Source: Nymphaea colorata
Taxonomy: Eukaryota; Streptophyta; Magnoliopsida; Nymphaeales; Nymphaeaceae
DNA: 64,000 nt
Direction: 5' to 3'
Assembly (NCBI RefSeq): GCF_008831285.2
Contig: NC_045148.1
Coordinates: 17,335,002-17,399,001 of the forward strand
Part shown: in pieces, positions 12,417 to 23,067 of the stretch
Layout of the letters: every line of letters begins with the position of its first letter
Position numbering within the stretch: the first letter of the stretch is position 1
Notes under the pieces: generated by a model
Database searches by the model: none
What the model was told of the DNA's origin: nothing
Seen by the model: the letters and a program-made list of their open reading frames with translations, nothing else
Position numbers and translations under genes: made by a program

Positions 12417-12955
12417 TTCCCACATGCTCCTGCTTACATTTGTTGGTGTGTTTGCCACTGCTGCCACCACCTTTTGCTAGCTCCTTCCCTCTTCCTTTAT
12501 CTTCCCTTTCTCCTCCTCCTTCTCTTCTGCTTAATCATATATGATCTTTCAGAGACCCTGTGATCAAAGGTCATGAATTTGAGAAAAGAGTGTCATGCCA
12601 TCAGTTAATCATTCATTGCTTTCTGCATCTCCATGCCTTTCCAGTGGATCTGGTTCGAGAGTTTTAAGTTGGTGCATGGGAAGGGATAAACTTGGGGGTT
12701 TTCGTTGCTGTAAATGGCATAAATTGTGAGAGTTTGATCTGCTTTTGTTGTACTACAAAATTTTAGACCATTTCTAGGTCGTTTGATAACAAGAACACAA
12801 CTTGTTTGTAGAGATGTCACAAATTTGACTAAATTAACTTCATTCTCTACTCTAAATTACATGAAAGTATGTTTTTTATTTTTATTTTTTAGCAATTGCC
12901 AAAAATACATCCAACAAGTAAGTTTGTCTATCAAATCATGAAGCCTTTCCAAAGG
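12417..12955 (+). repeat. Dispersed repeat copy B (empty-site copy)
   Basis: This is a close copy of 441-1465 without the 507-bp TCGAG insertion. The octamer AGTTTGTC occurs once, at 12921-12928. Similarity extends leftwards to about 12355 when compared with the inverted fragment near 9400-9510. It is non-coding, of unknown class. Confidence 0.75.
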
Positions 12956-13440
12956 GGTTGTATGTGCCATGTCCATGTGATGAAGGTTGTATACTTGTTC
13001 AATCTCAAGTAGTGCAAGCAAGGCCGGCCACTAGCCATGGCTTTCTTTCTTCTACCAGTTCTTTTTCTTCTTGTTTTTTCTCTCTTTCCTTGTCACATCG
13101 GAGGAATGATGTACCAACCCATCCTACAAAAATGTCACCGATTTTGACATAAGTGCAAGCTTCTCACCCCTTGGCATCTCTCATGTGAATGGTTTTCCAT
13201 TCTACCCTTCCACACCTATCGCCTGAAAAACTGCCATGCCAATGTTCTTTTCTTGAAGGTTTAGGGTTTAAATGACCTGAAAATTTTGTCTCTGGTCTTC
13301 CTGTTCCCCATCCAATGTATGTGCAAGAACAAGAAGATAATGAAGAACAAAAACAAAAAAATAAAGTTTGGGAGATCAGCGAGGTTGGCAAATTTGACAT
13401 CGGGGTTCATGAACAGATTGTGACAGAGGGAGAAGATACA
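12956..13440. other. Intergenic sequence at the Copia insertion site
   Basis: No gene is recognisable. A plus-strand ORF from 13315 (start MYVQEQEDNEEQ, acidic and Glu/Gln-rich) runs into the LTR at 13446 and stops inside it. Joining it across the insertion to the right flank gives only a few more codons before a stop, so I see no evidence of a disrupted gene. Confidence 0.4.
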
Positions 13441-13445
13441 GATAC

Positions 13446-13716
13446 TGTTGGTGTATGGAACTTGATCCATACTGGACACTCATATGCAAATGTGGGTTTG
13501 CCCTAATCCTTATGTTGTGAGGGGGGGCGCAGTTTCTTTCTTGGTATTCTCTCTGAAAGTATCTGTGTTCATCTGAGAGTGCATAGTGAAAGATCTGTGC
13601 GACCGTGGACGTAGGAGATTATTGCTCTGAACCACGTAAATCTTTGTCTTCTTCCTTGTTGCTTCTATTCACCTCTTGAGGGTGCGAGAGGAGAGTTTTG
13701 TGTGTTGTTCCTAACA
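13446..13716 (+). repeat. 5' LTR of the Copia at 13446-17975
   Basis: 271 bp, TG..CA ends, followed two bases later by the primer-binding site. Confidence 0.95.
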
Positions 13717-13718
13717 AC

Positions 13719-13730
13719 TGGTATCAGAGC
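13719..13730 (+). other. Primer-binding site (initiator Met-tRNA type)
   Basis: TGGTATCAGAGC directly follows the 5' LTR. It is the usual complement of the 3' end of plant initiator methionine tRNA used by Copia elements. Confidence 0.9.
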
Positions 13731-13753
13731 CAGGTTCGTCCGCGATAGGAACA

Positions 13754-16700
13754 ATGGCACTGGAAGAAGGAAAAGTCAGAATCGAGAAGTTCGACGGTAA
13801 AGACTTCGGATTCTGGACGATGCAGATCGAGGACTACTTGTATCAGAAGAAACTGCATGAACCACTCATGGGAGCGAAGCCCGCAACAATGGCTGATGCA
13901 GATTGGCAGTTGCTGGATAGACAAGCCCTTGGAGTCATCTGGTTGATGCTGGCCAGAAACGTCACCTTCAACATTGTTAACGAGAAGACGACAGCAAGTC
14001 TGATGAAGGCGCTAACAGATATGTACAAAAAACCCTCTGCTTCGAATAAAGTATATCTGATGCGTCGATTATTTAATTTGAAAATGGCTGAAGGTGCCTC
14101 TGTTACGGATCACATAAATGAGTTCGATGTTATTACTTCTCAATTATGTTCTGTGGATATTAAATTTGATGATGAGGTTCAAGCCCTAATTTTACTGTCA
14201 TCTCTACCGAAGAGTTGGAGTGCCACTGTGACCATCGTGAGTAGTTCATCGGAGTCAAGTAAATTGAAGTTTAGTGGTGTTCGAGATTTAATACTTAGTG
14301 AGGTCATTCGCAGAAGAGAGACATGAGAACCTCTCGGTTCTGCCCTAAATGTTCAAAATAGGGGCAGAACTAATCAACGCTACCAAGAGCATGGAAGGTC
14401 TAAATCTAAGGGAATGAGTCAATCCAAACCTCGAAATGATGGCCTTTGGAACTATGGTAAGTCAAGACACCGAAAAAGAGATTGCAGGTTGTTGAAGAAG
14501 AATAACCTAAATCGTGAGGATGATTCAGCAAATGCAGCAACAGAAGATATAGCTAATGCACTTGCTTTGAGTGTATACAGCTCTATAGAGTCTTGGATTT
14601 TAGACTCTGGTGCATCTTTTCATTCAACATATTCTAATGAAAGTATGCACAACTACGTTGCAGAAAAATTTGGCAGAGTATACCTTGCAGATGATGAACC
14701 TCTGGACATTGTAGGGAAAGGTGAGGTTCACATTAAAATGCAGAATGAACATGTATGAAAGTTAAAAGATGTTAGATATGTCCCAGGGTTGAAGAGGAAT
14801 CTCATCTCGGTCGGGTAGTTAGATGACGAAGGTTATGTTACTACTTTTGTTAGCAGATATTGGAAGATAACCAAAGGTGCTATGGTTATAGCACGAGGTC
14901 ACAAACTTGGCACATTGTACAAGACTGCAGATGTGAAAGACACAGTGGTTGTGGCGAAATGTGAGAATAAATCCTTGTTGTGGCATTGCAGGCTTGGGCA
15001 TATGATTGAGAAGGGAATGAAGATCATGGCAACAAATAACAAGTTGCATGACTTGAAATCTATAGACATCGGGCTATGTGAAGACTGTGTCTTCGAGAAA
15101 CAGAAAATGGTCACTTTCTCCAAAGTTGGACGGCCTCCTAAGAAGGAAAAGTTAGAGTTGGTGCATACTGATGTTTGGGGACCAGCTCCAGTTTGTTCTC
15201 TTGGAGGATCCTTATAGTATGTCACATTCATTGATGATTGTACCAGAAATGTATAGGTCTATTTTCTCAAACATAAATCTGACGTGTTTAATGTTTTTAA
15301 AAGTTGAAAAGCAGAAGTAGAAAATCAAACCGGAAAGAAGATTAAGTGCCTACGGTCAGACAATGGAGGTGAGTATGATAGCAAAGAGTTTAAAGACTTT
15401 TGTGCAGATCGTGGGATTCGAATACAAAGGACGATCCCTAAAAAGCCACGACAAAATGGAGTTGTTGAAAGAATGAACAGAACCCTTTGTGAAAGAGCAA
15501 GGAGCATGAGACTGCATTCAGGCTTGCCAAAGACTTTTTGGGCTGATGCAATTAGTACAACTGCATACTTGATAAATCGTGGACCTTCTGTTCCTTTGGA
15601 CTATGGGATACCTAAAGAAGTCTGGATCGGCAAGAAGGTAAATCTTGCACACTTAAGAGTTTTTGGTTGTGTCTCTTACATACATATAGACTCGGATAAA
15701 ATGGATAAATTAGACCTTAAGTCCAAGAAATGTTATTTCATTGGTTATGGAAATGATGAGTTTGGGTATCGCTTTTGGGATGATAAAGCGAAAAAAATTA
15801 TTAGACATAATGACGTAGTGTTCAATGAAATGGCTCTGTACAAAGACAGGGATAGTCTTAATCTGATAAGAATGAACATCATGACACAAGTGAAGACATT
15901 GCAGAACTTCAAGATGTCTGTTAAGATAATGTTGCAATTAAGACTCAAGATGGAAACAGTCAGATGAAACAAGAACCAAGCACATCCCAACATCCATTGA
16001 GGAGATCAAGTAGAAGACCAAAACAAAATCAAATGTATTCTCCTTATTTACATTACTTACTGTTAACTGATGTCGGAGAACCCGAGTGTTTTGACGAAGC
16101 AATGCAGGTTACAGATTCAGTTAAGTGGGAGTCAGCTATGAAAGAAGATGTAGACTCTCTACATGCTAACAGAATATGGAAACTAACTGAGCTTCCTTGT
16201 GGGAAGAAAACATTGCAAACAAATGGGTATACAGGATTAAAGAAGAAGCAGATGGAAGAAAAAGATATAAAGCAAGGTTAGTAGTGAAAGTTTTCAACAG
16301 AAAGAAGGTATAGATTATACAGAAATTTTCTCTCCTGTTGTAAAACTAACTACTATAAGACTAGTATTAAGTTTAGTTACAGCTGAAAATTTATATTTGG
16401 AGCAACTAGATGTAAAAACTGCATTCCTTCATGGGGATTTGGAGGAAGATATTTATATGGTGCAACATGAAGCTTTTCAGGTACCAAGAAATGAAAGTCT
16501 TGTATGCAAGTTAGAGAAGAGTCTCTATGGTTTAAAACAGGAACCAAGACAGTGATACAAAAAGTTTGATAACTTCATGGGGAGAAATGCCTTTAAGAAG
16601 TATGATATGGATCACTGTTGCTACTTTAAGAATTTTGATAGTTGTTATGTCATTTTACTATTATATGTGGATGATATGCTTATTGCAGGTTCAAATTTGC

Positions 16701-17626
16701 AAGAGATCAATTCTTTGAAAAAACAACTACCAAAGGAGTTTGAAATGACAGATCTAGGTGCTGCGAAACAAATCCTCGGAATGAGAATTAGTAGGGATAG
16801 TAAGACAGGTACTTTAAATTTGTCTCAACAAAATTATATTGAGAAGATCTTGTGCAGGTTTAAGATGCAAGATGCCAAACCTGTTAGTACGCCTCTTGCT
16901 ATTCATTTCAAATTGTCCAAGGATTTGTCACCCAAGACAGATGAAGAGCATGAAGAAATGTCAATGATTTCATATGCTTCAGCAGTGGGCAGCTTGATGT
17001 ACGCTATGGTATGCACCAGACCAGACATAGCACAAGCAGTGGGAGCAGTGAGCAGATACATAGCTGAGCCTGGAAAGAAACATTGGGAGGCTGTGAAGTG
17101 GATATTACGATATTTGAAAGGAACTTTATGTATGAGCCTTTGTTTTAAGCAAAATGAATTACTTTTGCATGGCTTTGTGGATGCAGATTTGGGTGGTGAT
17201 CTTGGCAGCAAGAGAAGCACCACTGGGTACATTTACATCATAGGAGAAACCTGTGTCAGTTGGGTTTCACAGCTTCAAAAGGTTGTTGCGTTGTCTACTA
17301 TTGAAGTTGAATATATTGCAGTGACAAAAGCCAGTAAAGAGATGATTTGGCTAAAGACTATTCTAAAAGAATTGCATGTAAATGAAGAGAAGAGTGTTCT
17401 CTCTTGTGATAGTCGAAGTGCAATTCATTTAGCCAAGAATCCAGTGTTCCATGCTAGAACAAAGCATATTGAATTGAAATATCATTTCATTAGAGATTTG
17501 TTGGAAGAGAAAATACTATATCTTGAAAAGATTCGTGGAACAGAGAATCCAGCAGACATGTTGACAAAGCCAGTGACTGCTGAGAAATTGAGGTTATGTT
17601 TAACCTCAGTTGGTCTCCAAGGTTGA
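13754..17626 (+). pseudogene. Copia gag-pol polyprotein, inactivated
   Basis: The order is Gag from 13754 (IEKFDGKDFGFWTMQ), protease WILDSGASFHST near 14592, GAG-pre-integrase LLWHCRLGHM near 14975, integrase (VTFIDDC near 15220; CLRSDNGGEY near 15350; QNGVVERMNRT near 15455), reverse transcriptase (LLYVDDMLIAGS near 16660) and RNase H (VDADLGGDLGSKRSTTGY near 17175). The main frame is broken by stops at 14324, 14756, 14816, 15215, 15254, 15305 and 16553, and it changes frame around 15965-16281. The Gag CCHC knuckle is degenerate near 14450-14490. The RT/RNase H part (16577-17626) is still one open frame. No active protein is expected. Confidence 0.9.
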
Positions 17627-17690
17627 TTGATGAGGAGGCATCGCACAGGTTGAGTATGTGATGTACATGCACTTGGATGGATCAAATTCC

Positions 17691-17701
17691 AAGTGGGAGA
17701 T
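17691..17701 (+). other. Polypurine tract
   Basis: The purine stretch AAGTGGGAGAT directly precedes the 3' LTR, in the position used to prime plus-strand synthesis. Confidence 0.8.
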
Positions 17702-17975
17702 TGTTGGTGTATGGAACTTGATCCATACTGGACACTCATATTGTGCAAATGCAGGTTTGCCCTAATCCTTATGTTATGAGGGGGACCGCAGTTTCTTTCT
17801 TGGTCTTGTCTCTGAGAGTGTCTATGTTCATCTGAAAGTGAATAGTGAAAGATTTGTGCGACCGTGGACGTAGGAGATTATTGCTCCGAACCACGTAAAT
17901 CTTTGTCTTCTTCCTTGTTGCTTCTACCCCCCTCTTGAGAGTGAGAGAGGAGAGTTTTGTGTGTTGTTCCTAACA
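17702..17975 (+). repeat. 3' LTR of the Copia at 13446-17975
   Basis: 274 bp, about 93% identical to the 5' LTR. Confidence 0.95.
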
Positions 17976-17980
17976 GATAT

Positions 17981-19578
17981 TGCTTATGAAACTCACCTGT
18001 AGCTGCTGCTAGCTGCCATATATGGGTTATGTGAGCAGTATTTTCCTTTTTTTCCTCACTCACAGTGTTCGTGAACCTTGACATCAGTTTTTCCTATCTC
18101 TATCTCTCTTCGTCTTCATGTTCTTTCTCTTCATGTGCTTCTTGTAGAGGCATTTAATGCAGAAAAAGATAATCACCCATAAAGTTCATGCCATTTAAAC
18201 CCTAAACCCCAAAAAATATCATTGGGATCGGGGTAGTATTTCTGGCAATGGGTGTCAAAGGGCGGGCCAGAAAACCACAGACCAGAGAAGCTATGGGTTG
18301 ATAAGGTTGCTTTTTCTATCAAAATGGGCGACACTTTTGTAGGGAGAGTTAGTGCATCAAAGGGCCCTCTGGTGCAACAAAGAATGAGAGGAAAAAGAGA
18401 AGAAAAAAAAGTGGTAACAAAAGGAAGCCGAGGCCAAGTGTAGGGGACCTACACGGGAGTTTTGCTTACCAATTTTTAGTTGGGTTTGATTTGCTTCTAT
18501 GTTTGATCCATAAAAAAATGTGTTTTGAGATATCATTAGATCTCAATAGCATAGATTTTAAATTTATGATACATGTTAAAAACTATGGATTTAATGTTGG
18601 GAAGGGAGGTCCAATCTTCAATCCATGAATATACAATCCTATAATTTCATATCACCGTGGATGTGAAACAAACACAACCTAATGGTGTTCTCAATTATTA
18701 TGCCTTAATTTTATATATTAGTGGCCCATAAAGGCATTTTAAAATAGTATCCCTGTGGCTAAAAATTCTAGCTCCGGCCAAAGGCCAATTCAGCACGACT
18801 CTGGTTGAATAACATGGACACGACGGTACTGGTCTTTTGAAAAGGGATGAATGGACAGGAAAACTTACCATTAGCGCTAAGAGCAGCAATATTTCTCAAT
18901 TATTGCAATCAATGAAAATAAAAAAAACGTAATTTCAGCTACTGATTTTAGAATAGAAAATGAAGATAATTCAATCAAATTAGTGGTATATGAAGTTCAT
19001 GTCAATTTTAGTCATTTTCACTAGTTACCTCTATTATCTTTTTACTACTTGTGTTTCTCCCTGTCTTGTTTTTCTTAGTAATAGAGATCCTAAGATTAAA
19101 CCACTTAAATCTCAAAGCCCAAATTGGCAGAGGTCAGAATTGATCCAAGTATTAGTTTCTCGACGCATTTGAAGGAGATTTTGTCAAACTTTAGCTTAAT
19201 GAATCTGATATCCATGCATTCGTGTTAAAATTCTTAGTTCATTGAACTAATGATCTCTGCTCTGCGTGTTCAAATTAATAAGAACCTGCAATTAAACACA
19301 GCACTCAGTTGTCTCTTACCTGAAAACTGCCTGACGTATGTTCAAGCGGCTGTAATTAAATAAAGCTCTGTTTGGAAGGATGTATAGTAGAACCTGGCTA
19401 CATCTATGATTGGATGTTTTTTCTTAAAAAAAAAGAAAAACAATGTTAAAACCATCGCAAATGTTGCATTCCATCGCTAAAAAATGTAGCCAATCAACTT
19501 TTCTCGAGGGAATACACCATTTGTAACGGTTTTTAACATTGCAAAATATAAAAAAAACCAAGTACAGAGGTTGGGCGA

Positions 19579-19626
<48 letters not shown>

Positions 19627-20480
19627 GATTGTGCTTTTAGAACTACGTGAGACTACAGCAAAGTTTGGCTCGTAGTCTCTAGTGTCTGCGCCTTCTAAGC
19701 ATGCCATTAAGTAGTTGCAACTTTTATTAGTCGAAATATAACCCTCTATGGTTTGCTTTTATTCACTAATGATTTATATGCGTGAGAGAGAGAGAGAGTG
19801 AGAGAGAGAGGATGATGGAGAGCTGAAAAAGTAAAGTTGGGGAAGAGGATAGTTTAATTAAAGTTTTAAACGCGGAACTAATCGAGGTTTGTGTTTACCT
19901 AAAGAGATGAGTAGATCGCCCTCACATTGGTGAGTCACATTTAATGTTGACTGCTTTCTTAAGGAGTGGTAGGATAAAAGAACAAAACTGAGCCCAAATG
20001 GTTGAACTTTCTTTTTCGTTTTTTTTTTCGGTTAAGGGTTTTGATAAGTGACCCGTTTGACTTGTTCCTTCAAATGACAGCCACTCGTCACTAAAGTACA
20101 AAGTGGGCCGCAACCTGGGACACCAAAAGTAGGCCTTGTACCCTAAAAGAATGTGAAGTTGAGTTGGGGCTTTGACTTTTTTTTAGGCAGGTGGGAAACC
20201 CATCAAAAAATGGTTGTCCACATACTTTTTTTCTCTTTAAAATGGTTGTCAAAATGTGTTTTTAAGTACTTTCCTCCCTGAAGAGAGTTTCTTACTTTGA
20301 GTGGAGTCATAAACAAGTTATTGATACATGTTATGGGAGTCTAAGATGTGAGGGGGAGAGAGAGAGAGATGAAAGAAATGGCCAAGTGGGTTGAAATTGG
20401 TTTTTGTCTCGAATCCCAGCCCAAGAAATTCAGATGATCCACCTAATCTAAATCCATTCCATTCCGATGGAACTAATTAG
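17981..20480. other. Sequence upstream of the NLR, no TIR exon found
   Basis: This is the expected position of a first exon encoding a TIR domain. I found no stretch resembling the TIR signature (a D-V-F-L-S-F-R-G type motif) on the plus strand. It contains an (AT)n run at about 19580-19622 and (GA)n near 19785-19810. The only ORFs are short and featureless. Confidence 0.5.
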
Positions 20481-21583
20481 GTTTAAAGTCTTTTCGAACT
20501 AGATACGTCTCTGGTATACTAAGCAAAGTTCCTTTCGACATACAGCCTATTGGTATAGTTTCACAATTAAATACTCTAAAGCAAATGTTGGAAAGAGAAA
20601 AAGATGGCGTTTGCAAGATTGGAATATGTGGTCTAGGTGGAATCGGGAAGACCACATTGGCAATGGCTCTTTACAATCTGCTCTCTCCTACATTTGAAGG
20701 AAGTTGTTTCCTCTCGGACATCAGAGAAAAGGAAAAGAGGGAGGGTCTATCCTCTTTGCAAGAGAAACTCATGAAGGAAGTCTTAAAAGAAACCGTGAGT
20801 ATAGACAATGTCAGGGAAGGAGTTAGCTTGATGAAACAAAGGCTTGGAAGCAGGAAGGTTCTCTTGATTTTGTATGATGTCGAGCATGCACGTCACCTTG
20901 AGGCTTTTACAGCTAACCGTCGGAAAAATGAAGAGTGGTTTAGTGCAGGGAGTAAGATTATTGCGACAACAAGGAACAGAGAGGTACTCCTCCGGCATGG
21001 ACTGCAGAAGGAAGATATTTACTTCCCTGAGGGATTGAATACAGAAGACTCATTGCAACTATTCATTCACAGAGCACTTGTTAGCGACCAACTATTGGCA
21101 GAACTTGGTGACCTACCGCAGGAAATTGTGAAGGTAGCAGAGGGACTGCCCCTAGCACTCGAAGTATTTGGGTCGCACTTTGGATTCCTAAAGGAAAGAG
21201 AAGAATGGGAGGAAGCTTTGGGACCATTGAAAAGCGAACAGCATAAGGATGTCCATGAGAGATTAAGAATAAGCTACGAAGGCCTAAATTACAGGGAAAA
21301 GTGCATCTTTTTAGACATAGCGTGTTTCTTTGTTGGAGTGAACAAAGAATATCCATTTCATATGTGGGAAGGTTGCGGATGGTATCCGCGCCAGGCACTT
21401 GAAGTTCTGCAACACCCGTCTCTTGTTAAAATAGACAAGAATGACAAGTTTGAAATGCATGACCAAATCCGAGACACGGGAAAAATGGTGGTTAAAGAAG
21501 AACAGCTGACTGATCCTCTCACGTGCAGCAGGCCATGGAGCAAGGATCAAATATTGGAGGTTCTCAAGAATGCAGAGCTATGA
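20481..21583 (+). CDS. NB-ARC exon of the TNL (open frame)
   Basis: The frame is open from 20477 to the stop at 21581-21583. The linker before the P-loop (PIGIVSQLNTLKQML) is what TNLs carry between TIR and NB-ARC, so an upstream exon is missing or not found. The coding part should end at GAG 21577. As sequenced it reads through CTA to TGA, because the donor dinucleotide is CT. If translated alone from ATG 20585 it would give a 332-residue NB-ARC-only protein. Confidence 0.8.
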
Positions 21584-22356
21584 ATTAAACTGATTGATTT
21601 TTGCCTTGTTTTCCATGCAGAGGTATGCAAAAAGTGAGGCAGTCTTTCTTCTAAATATATAGTTTCTGTGGGGGTTTGGACTCTTGATCTTTTTAATCGT
21701 TGGTGTTTATAGGTTTCTTTGGGAAATCCCCATGTCCATGGTGTCGACTTCCTCGGAGTCTCTGATGAAAGAGTAAAGATGAGTTGGAAGGTAATAGGGG
21801 CGATGCCCAGACTCCGTTTCATCACCGGTGCAACAAAAGACGCATTTGAAGATGAAGGAAAGATGGTTCGTCTCCCAGGAAACATGCGGTGGTTCAGTTG
21901 GAGCGGCTGTCCTTATCGAACGCTTACATTTCACAATAGCCTGCATGAGCGGCTCTGCGTCCTCCACATATCCGACGGCCACTTTCAACACTTGGGATCG
22001 CATAGCATGGTTAGTGAGTAGTCCTGACGCTCAAATCCCTTTATAGTTTTTCCCCCTACGTCTGCAGGTTACTCTGAGAAAGATACATTAACGTCAATTT
22101 CAACTAATTTCAATTTTCAAAGCAAGTTCAATTTTAGTAAAACAATTGCAAGAGTTCAATCAGTTTAGTGTGTTCCAAATCATACACCAAAATAAATCTG
22201 GTCTTACATACACAAAAGTCTCAATTCTGGATTCTGCATTATATTTCCTGTGTTCATTAGTGAAAGGCAAAGCCATTTCAGGTATTTCCGAAGCTGAAGG
22301 TCCTCGATTTAAGTGGTTGTTGCAGCCTCGTCCGAACTCTTGATTTCACTCATCTC

Positions 22357-23044
22357 TGTTGCTCTAACTCCTGAAGTGGAGGAGCTCGTGAGAACGTGTG
22401 GAGCTCGTGGGAAAAGCGTGAGTGCGTGAAGGAGTGAAAAGTGGAAACAAGAGAAAGTGTGTGCGTTTCCAAATAGTGGGGAGTTAAAGAGAAATGGAGT
22501 ACGTGAGGAGAATGTGTGTGCGGTTCCCAAGATCATGGGTGATGGAGAAAATGGTGCGAGACTTGAGGGCTGAAATGGTGGGAGTGACCAGCAGTTACTA
22601 AGTTGAGGGCTGAAGTGGAGGAGATCATGGAAAGCACGATCAGCAGTTGCTATTATTAAGGATCAAGTTTTGTTTTTGTTTTAATGTATTTCCTTTATAT
22701 AGTTGTTAATGAAAAAGTTGAAGAAGTAGACGCCCAAAAGAAGAAAGAAGAGTTTTTTTTCTCTTAGCTTTGCCCTCTACCCGTGAACTCTTCTTCCCTC
22801 TTCACTCTCGCTCTCTCTCTCTCTCCTGCCGTCCTTGCTTCTCTCTCTCACTCTGCCCTAGACGCAGCCTGCTCCCTTCTCTCTCTCTGCATCTTGTTTT
22901 TCCTTCTTGGAGTGCTGCCACCGTTCTTTCCCTCACATCCGCAGCACACCTCCATGCCTTGAGGCCTTTGTTTCCTCAAGCCACTCGACATCTTTGGAAA
23001 AGGCAAGCCTTGCCGAGCGTGCGAATCAAGGGAGACCACCAACA
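22357..23044 (+). repeat. 5' LTR of the intragenic Copia
   Basis: 688 bp, TGTTGCTC..CCAACA, with a CT-rich stretch near 22800-22890 typical of transcribed LTR leaders. Confidence 0.95.
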
Positions 23045-23046
23045 TT

Positions 23047-23058
23047 TGGTATCAGAGC
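23047..23058 (+). other. Primer-binding site (initiator Met-tRNA type)
   Basis: TGGTATCAGAGC lies two bases after the 5' LTR, identical to the site of the element at 13446-17975. Confidence 0.9.
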
Positions 23059-23067
23059 CCAGGTTGT

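Larger units (their letters stand above)
13446..17975 (+). mobile_element. Complete but defective Ty1/Copia LTR retrotransposon
   Basis: A 4530-bp element with LTRs at 13446-13716 and 17702-17975, both TGTTGG..CTAACA. It has a primer-binding site at 13719-13730, a polypurine tract at 17691-17701, and flanking pentamers GATAC (13441-13445) and GATAT (17976-17980). I count about 19 substitutions plus a 3-bp indel between the LTRs, about 7%, so the insertion is fairly old. The internal order is Gag, protease, integrase, reverse transcriptase, RNase H, which is Copia order. It lies in the same orientation as the NLR gene 2.5 kb downstream. Confidence 0.95.

Noticed and set aside
13315-13506. A possible host gene disrupted by the Copia at 13446
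   Set aside because: Joining the flanks gives only a few extra codons before a stop, and there is no recognisable domain.
17981-20480. A TIR-domain exon for the NLR
   Set aside because: Searched by eye in the plus-strand frames; no TIR signature found.
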